Shown here: positions 1-13,936 of the stretch, in pieces
Position numbering within the stretch: position 1 is the stretch's first letter
Layout of the letters: each line of letters begins with the position of its first letter
DNA from: Pseudomonas sp. CAN1
GTDB taxonomy: Bacteria; Pseudomonadota; Gammaproteobacteria; Pseudomonadales; Pseudomonadaceae
DNA: 64,000 nucleotides
Assembly: GCF_030462585.1 (NCBI RefSeq)
Contig: NZ_JASMRU010000007.1
Location: forward strand, 1-64,000
Direction: 5' to 3'
The notes under the pieces: model-generated
Database searches by the model: none
Told to the model about the DNA's origin: nothing
The model's input: the letters and a program-made list of their open reading frames with translations, nothing else
Made by a program: the position numbers and the translations under genes

Positions 1-10
1 AAAGGGGCTT

Positions 11-25
11 CCCCCCCCCCCCCCC
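11..25. repeat. 15-bp poly-C tract
   Basis: A homopolymer of 15 C residues lies close to the window start in front of phage-type sequence. Positions 26-344 contain no gene I can support; the open frames there look like chance frames over the leader of the downstream antirepressor-like gene. Confidence 0.7.
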
Positions 26-344
26 TCCTTCCCTCTATATAGAAGCGGCACGTGCCTGCCCCCTCTCCGCACCGACGCATCAACGGCTTCCAGCCAGCTG
101 CGCCCTGCCGCCTATATAAAGAGGGCACCGCTGAACCTCACCTCCCAGAGGTACGCTTCCTGGATTCCTACGCGCTTTGCAGGTTGCCGCCTCGGCAAGC
201 CCTCCGCCATCCTCCGCCCGTCACGGTCAATCCCGTGGCCAGGTTTAGCGACTTGAGAGATGGCGCGACTGCGCTGAAAGCGCATGCGGGAAACAGCGAA
301 GGTTTCCTGTAGGCCCTTTCACGCCTGTAGTATTCACTACTGGC

Positions 345-425
345 TCTATGGCGGATCGCGCGGGGAGACCCTCGGGTCTGCCGGTACCATCTCCCGGTTC
401 GCTAACCCTGCGCGGTCCGCCACCC
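345..425 (+). ncRNA. C4-type antisense RNA (phage antirepressor control RNA)
   Basis: The sequence folds into the layout of phage C4 RNAs. An outer stem pairs TGGCGGATCGCGC (349-361) with GCGCGGTCCGCCA (410-422), 13 bp with one G-U pair. Inside are a hairpin AGACC/GGTCT (366-370 with 375-379) and a second one CCGG/CCGG (381-384 with 394-397). The strand CCGCCAC (418-424) can also pair with GTGGCGG (444-450), just upstream of the ribosome site of the BRO-N gene at 480. In phage P1 and relatives C4 RNA blocks translation of the antirepressor gene in this way. The family call rests on structure and on the downstream gene, from memory. Confidence 0.72.
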
Positions 426-479
426 TTCGAATAGCGACGACGCGTGGCGGCTCCTCAACCTCGTAGATGGAGCTCCACC

Positions 480-974
480 ATGCAAGACGCCTACAGACCT
501 GTCATTTTCCAACGCCACACCCACCAGCTACGCGCCGTGCTGATCGACCGCCAACCCTGGTTCGTCGGCCTCGACTTCGGCCGCTTGATCGGCACCGGCC
601 GCCCCTACCACCTGCCCAAGCGCATGGACCCGGAACAAAAACGCGCCGTTATCCTGGAATACCTCAGCGGCTTCCGCGAGGAAGTGGAGGTCATCAGCGA
701 ATCCGGTGCCTACAAAGCCCTCTACCGCTTCTGGCACCCCGAACACCGCCACATCGCCAAATGGCTCAGCGACGAAGTCCTCCCCACCCTCCACGACACC
801 CAGCACATCCCCGACACCAATCCCCAGCGCGCCTTCATGACCTGGGCCAACCAGCGCATCGGCGTCATCAAGTGGCAAGGCGAAATCTGGATTGCGCGAC
901 GGGACCTGCCAACTTTCTTGGCTGCGCAGGATGATTGGTCACTGCGAGAGGCGCCGAGCTGGCGATCGATCTAG
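480..974 (+). CDS. BRO-N domain phage antirepressor-like protein
   Basis: This 164-aa protein is a single BRO-N type domain, beginning MQDAYRPVIFQRH and continuing through the family-like stretches WFVGLDFGRLIG and FWHPEHRHIAKWLSDEVLPTL. BRO-N domains are found in phage antirepressors (Ant) and bind DNA or repressor. The start at 480 is chosen because GGAG at 469-472 lies 7 bases upstream; that GGAG sits inside the palindrome TGGAGCTCCA, which may hide it. The C4-like RNA lies directly upstream and a terminator follows. No second Ant domain is present, so the protein is short and could be a remnant. Its exact target is unknown. Confidence 0.75.
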   Translation: MQDAYRPVIFQRHTHQLRAVLIDRQPWFVGLDFGRLIGTGRPYHLPKRMDPEQKRAVILEYLSGFREEVEVISESGAYKALYRFWHPEHRHIAKWLSDEVLPTLHDTQHIPDTNPQRAFMTWANQRIGVIKWQGEIWIARRDLPTFLAAQDDWSLREAPSWRSI

Positions 975-1000
975 ATAATCTTTGAGGGAAGAGAAATGCA

Positions 1001-1033
1001 AAAGGCCGGTTCATTGCTGAACCGGCCTTTTCA
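1001..1033. terminator. Intrinsic terminator between BRO-N gene and left att
   Basis: A perfect hairpin AAAGGCCGGTTCA-ttgc-TGAACCGGCCTTT with T/A runs on both sides. It follows the BRO-N gene and sits 3 bases from the left tRNA-Pro duplicate, so it may once have served as the tRNA-Pro terminator on the minus strand too. Confidence 0.85.
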
Positions 1034-1035
1034 AA

Positions 1036-1084
1036 TTTGGTCGAGACGGAGTGATTCGAACACTCTACCCCTTGCACCCCATGC
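1036..1084 (-). repeat. attL: partial duplicate of tRNA-Pro 3' end
   Basis: These 49 bp match 15011-15059 with only two differences, at 1044 and 1066. They correspond to the 3' half of tRNA-Pro(GGG), from just past the CCA end to the anticodon loop. After 1084 similarity stops abruptly. This is the expected scar of site-specific integration into a tRNA gene and marks the left edge of the island. Confidence 0.92.
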
Positions 1085-1180
1085 CGGAGGTCGAACCTGT
1101 AAGATATTGATTTTATTAGTATAAATTTGAGCGCTCGCTGCAGCCATTGCTCTACTCTATCCAACAGTTTTCAACGATTC

Positions 1181-1196
1181 CCCGCAAAAGTCCCTA
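1181..1196. repeat. Left arm-type repeat of island
   Basis: CCCGCAAAAGTCCCTA recurs exactly at 14926-14941, about 70-100 bp inside each end of the island. Such paired motifs next to the core sites are typical of integrase arm-binding sites. The function is inferred. Confidence 0.6.
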
Positions 1197-1335
1197 TGGC
1201 TGCGTGCAACCTGTACACACCCGACGACGACGGAGACATGATCGCTCAACTGCTTCCCCCTTAAAAATATCATCACTTAATTTTCAGCTCATTCTGGTCG
1301 CCATTGCTTACCTGTGACATAAGGACTCTCTATAC

Positions 1336-1653
1336 ATGAATGACCTAAACACATGGGCCCCGTACTTAAATAACCCATTGACGCTAGCAGCGTTTGTTGT
1401 ACTGGTGGTAGCGATGGTATTTCTCACCATGCTGACCGCTCGAGTGGGCATTAGACTGCAATCATTCGTAGCTTTAGTTTTTGTTGTGGTCTCGCTAGGA
1501 ACGTTATCACTGGCTGTACTCAGTGCATCCACGAGCCCAGCTGAAAACTCTAAAGTAGCCTCAGACGAGCCCACCTCAATAAGATCCAACACCATTCAGA
1601 CGGTGCAAGGATCAAATAATGTTCTCATAAACCAGTCGGAGAAAAGCAAATGA
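1336..1653 (+). CDS. Small two-TM membrane protein of unknown function
   Basis: I do not recognise this 105-aa protein. Two hydrophobic stretches (about residues 14-36 and 42-64) predict two membrane helices, followed by a polar tail of about 40 residues ending in IQTVQGSNNVLINQS. The gene overlaps the next one by 4 bases (ATGA), so the two are probably translationally coupled. Codon use is AT-rich, unlike the core genome, which supports recent transfer. The tail motif resembles KGDCNLVINNP near the N-terminus of the downstream protein, hinting that the pair share a small binding or assembly element. The start follows AAGGACTCTCTATAC. Confidence 0.6.
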   Translation: MNDLNTWAPYLNNPLTLAAFVVLVVAMVFLTMLTARVGIRLQSFVALVFVVVSLGTLSLAVLSASTSPAENSKVASDEPTSIRSNTIQTVQGSNNVLINQSEKSK

Positions 1654-2396
1654 AACGACTGGCATTGGCATTCGCCCTTTCTGTCGGGCAGCTGTCAGAC
1701 GAAGTTATCGCAGCGAATACGCCTAAAAACCTTCAGAATATAAAGGGAGATTGCAATCTAGTCATAAACAACCCTGAAGGTGGAAGCATAGAATTATCTC
1801 GCGATATAATTTGCTCTGGCCTAGCAGCGTCGGAAAGCACAGCAGCGTCATTGCAAAAAATGGCTCGCTTTATCGAGGCATCAAATCCAACAGAGTTAAA
1901 AATTTCAGATGTGCAATTAGTTCAATGGGCCGGAGACGATGAGAGGCACTTAACAGTCACCTTGAAAAACACGAGCAATCTACCTGCTGAAAAAATTAAG
2001 ATAATCGCACTGGACGTAATAAGGGAAAATGAAAAAGAATCTCGCCTTCTGCCACTATCAAAGAGCAAGGCTCTCCCTCAAAAAGCAATGGAAACACTGG
2101 CAGTTCCTCGCCACAGCACGACCCAGCTCCCTATCGGCCCCGAGTCAGAGTTAATAATCCTAACCAAAAGACGCGCACCTGTTAGATATGAGTTCATTGG
2201 CCCAAGCCTATCACCAAACATCCCCGACAAACTCAAAGCCGATTATATAGATAGCAAAGGACTAAAACCGCCGTATACACTAGAGATTCAAAGCACCCCA
2301 ATTGGTATACAGCTTCAATACAGCACAATATTCGGCGGTAACAATACCGCCACCACAGCAATTTATCTTTTCTATGGACGCATTGCTGCTAATTAA
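1650..2396 (+). CDS. Exported protein of unknown function, partner of the upstream membrane protein
   Basis: This 248-aa protein begins with a likely signal peptide (MKRLALAFALSVGQ..., possible cleavage after VIA near residue 21), so it probably works in the periplasm or at the envelope. The middle region (VQLVQWAGDDERHLTVTLKNTSNLPAEKIKI) looks like a beta-rich segment of the kind seen in immunoglobulin-like folds, but this is a weak impression. It overlaps the upstream membrane protein gene by 4 bases. Base composition is far lower in GC than the flanking core genes. I know of no named family; a role in defence or competition is only suggested by its place in the island. Confidence 0.6.
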   Translation: MKRLALAFALSVGQLSDEVIAANTPKNLQNIKGDCNLVINNPEGGSIELSRDIICSGLAASESTAASLQKMARFIEASNPTELKISDVQLVQWAGDDERHLTVTLKNTSNLPAEKIKIIALDVIRENEKESRLLPLSKSKALPQKAMETLAVPRHSTTQLPIGPESELIILTKRRAPVRYEFIGPSLSPNIPDKLKADYIDSKGLKPPYTLEIQSTPIGIQLQYSTIFGGNNTATTAIYLFYGRIAAN

Positions 2397-2525
2397 ATTT
2401 TAGAGCCGAGACATCCGAAGCAACTCGCCCCTCCCCAAGAGGACATACTTCTTGAGAGTTCCGAGCTACAACAGGAACTAAGTGGATCATTTAGTTCGCT
2501 CACATCCTGATATTTCTCTAGGAGT

Positions 2526-3662
2526 CTATTCAAATATGCTTCGAAAGCTCGCCCGGTAATCAGTCGGCTTAAGGTGAACGTGCCGGTCTAGATCCCCGCT
2601 CAGGATGAACAGACGCGGCCCCTCCCTGAACTGAAACACACGGTACAGGTGGAACTGCTCGCAGACCTCTCTGGAGAACTCCAGCTCGTTGTGGCTGACC
2701 AAAAACGATGATCCCAAGCCGCCGTTGGTGGTTTTCACCTCGATGAAGCGGTGACGCGCGTCGTATTCAAACGACAGGATATCGAACCCGGCTCCGTCAC
2801 CCTGGGAGTCCGATACCCAGTCCAATCGCTGGAACAGCTCCGGGTGCCCTGACTCGGTCAGGCGCTGTTGTTCGAATTCAATGACCCATTGCTCACCTGC
2901 CCTACCCAGCTTCCGATTGGCCTCATCACGCGCGGCGTAATCAAGTTTACGGGGCATCCGGTTTGGCACCTTGCTCGGAGTACGAACAAGTGCCTCGCGC
3001 TTCGGAGCCTCGACAAGGGCTGCGAGGTAGGTCCTTTCACCGGGGAGCTTCACCTCCTCCAATGCATCAACGATGGTAGCGACCGCCTGCTGATTTTTGA
3101 GGACGTAGGCCTGCACGGACTTGCGCAGCAGAAGCTGGCTATTACCGCGGGGCTTGTATCCGTTGATGTATGGCAGCCCCAGGGCGTCAAGAACGGCGCT
3201 GATGTTTTGATGTTTTAGCTCGACAGAGGACTTGCTGCGGCCATTGAGCAGCCGCCGCAAGGCTTGGTTGTGCTCGGACTTGTTATAGCTTTCCCCCTCT
3301 GCTTCTGCGCGCAGCATTTCAAAGTAGTCGCGCACAGTGGCTTCGACTTCGGCTTCAGACCAGTCCTCGCCAATCCGGATGATGGTGAAACCAAGATTGG
3401 AAAGCAGCGGAACGACAGTCGCCTCACCACCGGAAAAACTGTCAGCAGTCAGAGGGCCCTTGTCGGGAAACTGTTTACCGTAGGCGACACCGGCAATGGC
3501 TTTGGAATCGCAGTCGACACCAGTTTTCGAATCGCGCACCAGAAAATCTCTGGACTTACCAAAGCCGTAGCGTTCAAGGAATTTTGTGCGGCCCAACTGA
3601 ACAAATTCGTCGATAGCAGCCTGCACCGCAGAGGGGCTTCGAAGCAGAGAGAGCTGTGACAT
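2526..3662 (-). CDS. DUF3883-domain protein, predicted PD-(D/E)XK nuclease
   Basis: A 378-aa protein with two parts. Residues 1 to about 100 resemble the N-terminal domain seen in some Mcr-type modification-dependent nucleases (GRTKFLERYGFGKSRDFLV..., YGKQFP, FSGGEATV). From about residue 250 on it is a DUF3883 domain with a nuclease-like pattern: GEQWV (Glu), then GFDIL (Asp), then IEVKTT (Glu-x-Lys). These fit a PD-(D/E)XK active site. The start at 3662 is preferred over the longer frame to 3785 because AAGGA lies upstream and the fold begins there. It is the last gene of the restriction cluster, on the same strand after a 218-base gap, so it may add a second nuclease activity to the locus. 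Confidence 0.75.
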   Translation of the reverse strand: MSQLSLLRSPSAVQAAIDEFVQLGRTKFLERYGFGKSRDFLVRDSKTGVDCDSKAIAGVAYGKQFPDKGPLTADSFSGGEATVVPLLSNLGFTIIRIGEDWSEAEVEATVRDYFEMLRAEAEGESYNKSEHNQALRRLLNGRSKSSVELKHQNISAVLDALGLPYINGYKPRGNSQLLLRKSVQAYVLKNQQAVATIVDALEEVKLPGERTYLAALVEAPKREALVRTPSKVPNRMPRKLDYAARDEANRKLGRAGEQWVIEFEQQRLTESGHPELFQRLDWVSDSQGDGAGFDILSFEYDARHRFIEVKTTNGGLGSSFLVSHNELEFSREVCEQFHLYRVFQFREGPRLFILSGDLDRHVHLKPTDYRASFRSIFE

Positions 3663-3880
3663 AACCAGCAAGTCCTTATGTGGTAGAAGCAAGCTCCTTG
3701 AGAAGCTTTTCGCGTTCAGATGGACGTGCAACGAAGCTGGATCATGAGGCTGCAGACCGCACGCTGCCGCCTCAAGTATGATCAAGAAGCTGAATTGCCT
3801 CCAAGGACTATCTCTTGTCTACCGACACCCCATCCCCAAGTCGAGGAAGGCCAGCGCGCAGAACGCAACGAAGCCGGCAT

Positions 3881-5233
3881 TCAAACACCGATCCTCACGC
3901 TGTAGCCGAGCGCCCGCAGCCCCTTGCTCGTCCGCATGTTCCTTGGCGGAAACTCGTCTGGGCGCGCCCAGCCGACGATTTCCCCGAGGCTGCTCAGACC
4001 AATGTGCGGAATTGCCCAGTCGTCGCTGCGAATCGCGTTCCAGAGCCGGGCCGAAACACTTCCGCTGCCCCAGACAACGTAGTTCAACAGCTCAAGCACC
4101 GTCCGCCCTTCGCGTGATCGCTGCCGCCAGAGCCACTCGCCGAACTTTTCCACCTTGTCGTCGCCAGCCTGCGGTCGGTCAGGCAAGCCCAAGTGCTCGT
4201 TTTCCTGCTTGATGGCGTGGTCGCGGATCGCGTGCACCCGGGAAACGGCATCCACGAACTCCTGCTCGGTCAGTTTGAGAATGCGATCGCGTGCCAATAA
4301 CTCACGCAGCCGGGGCGACCACTCGTAAATGGTGCGTTCTTCGAACGAGTGGTCGAAGTCAGCGTCATGCCACCACTCCAGCGCGTCGCGCAGCGCCAGT
4401 TCTGGGTTCTTCGAATTCCTGGCGAAGAACTCCTCGTAAGGATGACGGTTTCCATCCTTGACCTGCTTGTAGTAGTAGGCGTGCAGGAATTGGTCGGCTT
4501 GAACGCCGGGGGCCACCGACGCATCGATCCAGTCGGGTTTGGCGCCAGGCGCCGAAACCCTGGATGCGATGGATCGCATCACCTGCAGTGTGTCGTTCCA
4601 GTCCTGCTCGAATTTCTGGAAGCGTTTCTCAGACGATCGCTTCGTGTCGATAAACACCAGCCCGTGGTTCTTCGGCAGCAAGCGGTCCTTGTCGAACTGC
4701 TGCTCAAGTCCGTATTCGCGTTTTGACAATTCAGACCGCCGGTCCGCCAAGCGCAGCTGCTCTTGGTAGATTTCCTTGGTCAATGGCCGGGCACGGTCAT
4801 CCACTTCCTCAAAAAAGCGCAGCAGCTCAAGCTCCATGCCTGTTTCGACGAGTTCGTCGTGGGGCAGAAAGGTGCCCGCTTCGATGTTCGATATCCAGGC
4901 CCGATCAGACAAGTTGGCAGACCCAATGTAGGCCCCGGCACCCACCCACCAGATGACCTTGGCGTGCAGGATGTCGGGAACGAGCTTGCAGTCGAAATTC
5001 GGGCTGGCCTTATCCAGAAACCACTTCAACACAGCTGGATCGACAGCCACGGTGTGGTCGTAGCGGCCAAAGAGCTCCAGCGGCTTCAGGTGCTGCGCGC
5101 AGGCCTCAAACAACTTCAAGTTGTCGCGACTGGCATAGGCGACTGCGGCGCGAACGCGCGTGCAGGATTCAATCACCTCGCCCAGCAGGTTCTGGAGCAG
5201 TTGTTTGTTGAGCGGGCCGGCGATGAAGCGCAT
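3881..5233 (-). CDS. PLD-like domain protein of restriction locus
   Basis: A 450-aa protein whose first 150 residues form a phospholipase D-like domain: RAAVAYAS, then HAKVIWW...[11 protein letters not shown]. The HxK and GSxN motifs are present but the Asp of the HKD triad is not (HAKVIWWV), so catalysis is uncertain. Single-motif PLD proteins usually dimerise to build one site and often cut nucleic acid. The rest has no domain I recognise. The start at 5233 has AAGGA 8 bases upstream; the longer frame to 5320 would run into the preceding peptidase gene. It sits 28 bases after the metallopeptidase gene, in the same operon direction as hsdMSR. Confidence 0.75.
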   Translation of the reverse strand: MRFIAGPLNKQLLQNLLGEVIESCTRVRAAVAYASRDNLKLFEACAQHLKPLELFGRYDHTVAVDPAVLKWFLDKASPNFDCKLVPDILHAKVIWWVGAGAYIGSANLSDRAWISNIEAGTFLPHDELVETGMELELLRFFEEVDDRARPLTKEIYQEQLRLADRRSELSKREYGLEQQFDKDRLLPKNHGLVFIDTKRSSEKRFQKFEQDWNDTLQVMRSIASRVSAPGAKPDWIDASVAPGVQADQFLHAYYYKQVKDGNRHPYEEFFARNSKNPELALRDALEWWHDADFDHSFEERTIYEWSPRLRELLARDRILKLTEQEFVDAVSRVHAIRDHAIKQENEHLGLPDRPQAGDDKVEKFGEWLWRQRSREGRTVLELLNYVVWGSGSVSARLWNAIRSDDWAIPHIGLSSLGEIVGWARPDEFPPRNMRTSKGLRALGYSVRIGV

Positions 5234-5261
5234 TGCAGCAGATCCTTTTGTTATTGCGTCG

Positions 5262-11690
<6,429 letters not shown>

Positions 11691-11708
11691 GTTTGTTATA
11701 TTCAAATT

Positions 11709-11719
11709 GCTTGTCAAGC
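11709..11719. promoter_or_regulatory. Palindrome upstream of hsdM, possible HTH operator
   Basis: GCTTGACAAGC (minus strand) is a palindrome around a central A, 19 bases before the hsdM start. The nearby TATAAC at -10-like distance from the gene suggests transcription begins close to the start codon. Autoregulation by the HsdM HTH is inferred. Confidence 0.35.
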
Positions 11720-11797
11720 AGAATTTTGCGATGGGGCGCCCCACCGCTTCCGAAATAGGAGAGCAGGCATGAGCGGGAACCGATGGAACACGGCTAG

Positions 11798-12112
11798 CGC
11801 GCCGCACAAGAGGGGTGGACGTGCGGTGACGTCGTCGACTTTCGGGCCGTTGACGGCCCAGTAGACGAAACCGATTACGCCACCTGCCAGATGTGCGGTA
11901 ACGAGAAGATCCGCTACGCCCACATCATGGAGCACCCGGATCTGGACGAGAGCTTTGAAGTCGGCTGCGTCTGCGCCGAGAAAATGAGCGACGACTACGA
12001 GGGACCGAGGCGCCGCGATGCAAGACTGCGCAACCGGTCGGCACGCCGGATCCGCTGGCTGCAACGCACATGGCGCAGTTCCGCCAAGGAGGGTGTGCAG
12101 GGTTTTGTGTAG
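11798..12112 (+). pseudogene. Fragment of a conserved Cys-rich island protein
   Basis: The frame reads [19 protein letters not shown], then [22 protein letters not shown], then VGCVCAEKMSDDY and a basic tail RRRDARLRNRSARRIRWLQR. It resembles a conserved hypothetical protein I remember from mobile elements, with paired CxxC and CxC motifs that suggest metal binding. There is an in-frame TAG at 11795-11797 and no ATG, GTG or TTG start before the first Cys pair. The C-terminus ends abruptly after SSAKEGVQGFV. I therefore call it a broken gene, divergent from hsdM. Confidence 0.5.
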
Positions 12113-12177
12113 CATTGAGCGGAGCCCTAGAGTGTCCGGTTTTGGCCGCTTTGAGCCTGTCGCATCAGGCTGGAGCC

Positions 12178-12363
12178 GGCCGATTCTGTTGAAAAAGTCG
12201 GTTTCTGCGAAAGCTGCCTGTCAGCAGCTCAGGAAACGCTCGATTTCGGCGTTGCTACGTGAAAACCAAGCCATCTCCGCCTTCTGAACGAACCAGATTT
12301 CATCATCGCTCACGTTCTTTCATGGGCGAAAATCGCGACGGGACTTTTTCAACAGAATCGGCC
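12178..12363. repeat. 186-bp MITE-like element with perfect 22-bp inverted repeats
   Basis: The ends are perfect 22-bp inverted copies, beginning GGCCGATTCTGTTGAAAAAG at the left and mirrored at 12342-12363. The 142-bp interior has no supported gene. The outermost GGCC is itself a palindrome and might be a 4-bp target duplication rather than part of the repeat. The end sequence resembles that of transposons whose ends read CTGTTGAAAAA. A non-autonomous insertion or a collapsed IS is the best reading. Confidence 0.75.
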
Positions 12364-12484
12364 AATAGCAGCCCTTCGACTCTGGCTGCTACCACCCTCA
12401 AGGGGATCTTCAACGTTTACGGTCTAACCTCTACATCTGGCAAGTGCTAAAAATGGGGGATTGCCGGAGCCTTCCTCGCAGGAT

Positions 12485-12735
12485 TCAAGGTTGCCACTGG
12501 ATGCTGACTGCACAGTGATCCGACAGGTATCTGGTTTTTGAGTGGTCGAGGATTGGCTGCCCTGTCTGATTGTCGATGTATGGGGCCGAGACTACGGAGC
12601 CATCTACGTATCCATGCTCTGCACCACCGCCCAAAACAATGTGCTCAATAGCGTAGGAGTCATATTTAGGATCTACACAACCACTGCCGTGTCTTAGCTT
12701 GGCAGTGGGAGCAATGATGGGGGCCACCGCTAGTG
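12485..12735 (-). pseudogene. C-terminal fragment, possibly endonuclease/exonuclease/phosphatase family
   Basis: About 80 codons end in RYLSDHCAVSIQWQP, a SDHxxV terminus typical of the DNase I-like endonuclease/exonuclease/phosphatase fold, preceded by AEHGYVDGSVVSAPYIDNQTG. The upstream part is missing because the IS3-family element begins at 12736. The large N-terminal part is not found on the other side of the IS, where an integrase remnant starts instead, so material was lost or rearranged here. The family call is tentative. Confidence 0.5.
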
Positions 12736-12765
12736 TGGTCTGTCCCGGAGCTGGTGGACAGGTAG

Positions 12766-13632
12766 TTAAGAGTTACTGCTCGCATAGCGCCGCTCAAACT
12801 CCATCGGGCTGAGATAGCCCAGCGTCGAGTGGCGGCGACGGTGATTGTAAAAGCGGATGTAGTCGAACAGGTCGGTTTTCGCCTCGTGGTAGCTGGCATA
12901 GCGCGTCAGGTACACCCGCTCAGCCTTCAGCGAACGGAAGAAGCTCTCCATCGCGGCGTTGTCCCAGCAGCTCCCGGGACGTGAATGGCTGGGCACGATT
13001 CGATGTCGCCGAAGTAAGGCCTGGTAGTCGTACGCGCAGTATTGGCTGCCTCGATCCGAGTGCAGCAGCACTTCTTCTTTCGGCTGTCGGCGTGCAATGG
13101 CCATCTCCAGCGCGGCGTGTACCAAGGCCTGCTGCATGCGGTGGTGCATCGCCCAACCGACGACGGCTCGTGAATAGAGATCGAGCACGACTGCCAGATA
13201 CAGCCAGCCTTGGGCCGTCCGCACGTATGTCATGTCCGAGACCCAGTGCCGATTGGCGCGATCCGAGGCGAACTGGCGATCCAGGTGGTTCGGGGCAATC
13301 GGCAGAGCATGACGACTGCTGGAAACCAGCCGCCAGCGCTTGCGCGAGCGAACGCGCAGACCGGCTTCGCGCATCAGTCGAGCAACCCGGTGTCGACCAC
13401 ACGCATGCCCCATGGCCGCCAGCTCGGCCTTGATTCGGCGATGGCCATAGATCCCATTCACCTCGTGGTGAATGGTGCGGATCTCCTTGCTCAGATGCCG
13501 ATTCGCCATCTCTCTCGCCGAAGGTGGCCGCTGCTGCCAGGCATAGAAGCCGCTGCGGGATACCCGCAGCAGCCGGCATATTGGTGCTACGGGATAGCGA
13601 CCGGCCAACGCCTCGATGGCGCGGAACTTCAC
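12766..13632 (-). CDS. IS3-family transposase OrfB (DDE integrase domain)
   Basis: The 288-aa product has an N-terminal HTH_21-type region (HHEVNGIYGHRRIKAELAAMG) and an rve integrase core with the DDE residues in WVSDMTYV, LHSDRGSQY and NAAMESFF. It starts with GTG overlapping the orfA stop. The OrfB frame is open upstream to the slippery A_AAA_AAG near 13662-13668 and lies in the -1 frame relative to orfA, so the active OrfAB fusion transposase is probably made by programmed frameshifting. The element appears intact. Confidence 0.93.
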   Translation of the reverse strand: MKFRAIEALAGRYPVAPICRLLRVSRSGFYAWQQRPPSAREMANRHLSKEIRTIHHEVNGIYGHRRIKAELAAMGHACGRHRVARLMREAGLRVRSRKRWRLVSSSRHALPIAPNHLDRQFASDRANRHWVSDMTYVRTAQGWLYLAVVLDLYSRAVVGWAMHHRMQQALVHAALEMAIARRQPKEEVLLHSDRGSQYCAYDYQALLRRHRIVPSHSRPGSCWDNAAMESFFRSLKAERVYLTRYASYHEAKTDLFDYIRFYNHRRRHSTLGYLSPMEFERRYASSNS

Positions 13633-13928
13633 TTCGTGGGCTGCGAGAAGATGGCGAGCGCCTTTTTTAAAACATCGCGCTCCATGGTGACCTGAGCCAG
13701 TTGCTGGCGTAGACGACGCAACTCCGCGCTCTCACTACGCTGCTTGCCGTTGCCCGGAAAAGCATCGTCACCTTGCTGCTCGTACTGGCGCTTCCATTTG
13801 CCCAGCAGGCTTTCAGCGATGCCGAGCGTCTCGGCTACATGACGAAGCGGCGTGCCGGCAAGTACCTGGTCTACCGCCTCGCGTTTGAAGGATTCGGGAA
13901 AACGTCGTCTGGTCTGGGTCATGAACAC
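13629..13928 (-). CDS. IS3-family transposase OrfA (HTH protein)
   Basis: The 99-aa protein has an HTH_Tnp_1 domain (FPESFKREAVDQVLAGTPLRHVAETLGIAESLLGKW) and a C-terminal leucine-zipper-like helix (ELRRLRQQLAQVTMERDVLKKAL). It binds the IS ends and is the N-terminal half of the OrfAB transposase. The stop overlaps the orfB GTG. The slippery heptamer lies within the VLKKAL codons. Confidence 0.92.
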   Translation of the reverse strand: MFMTQTRRRFPESFKREAVDQVLAGTPLRHVAETLGIAESLLGKWKRQYEQQGDDAFPGNGKQRSESAELRRLRQQLAQVTMERDVLKKALAIFSQPTK

Positions 13929-13936
13929 TCCTTGCG

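Noticed and set aside
1038..1090. A second tRNA gene at the left end of the island
   Set aside because: Only the 3' half of tRNA-Pro is present; the D arm and the 5' acceptor strand are missing, so it is an att scar.
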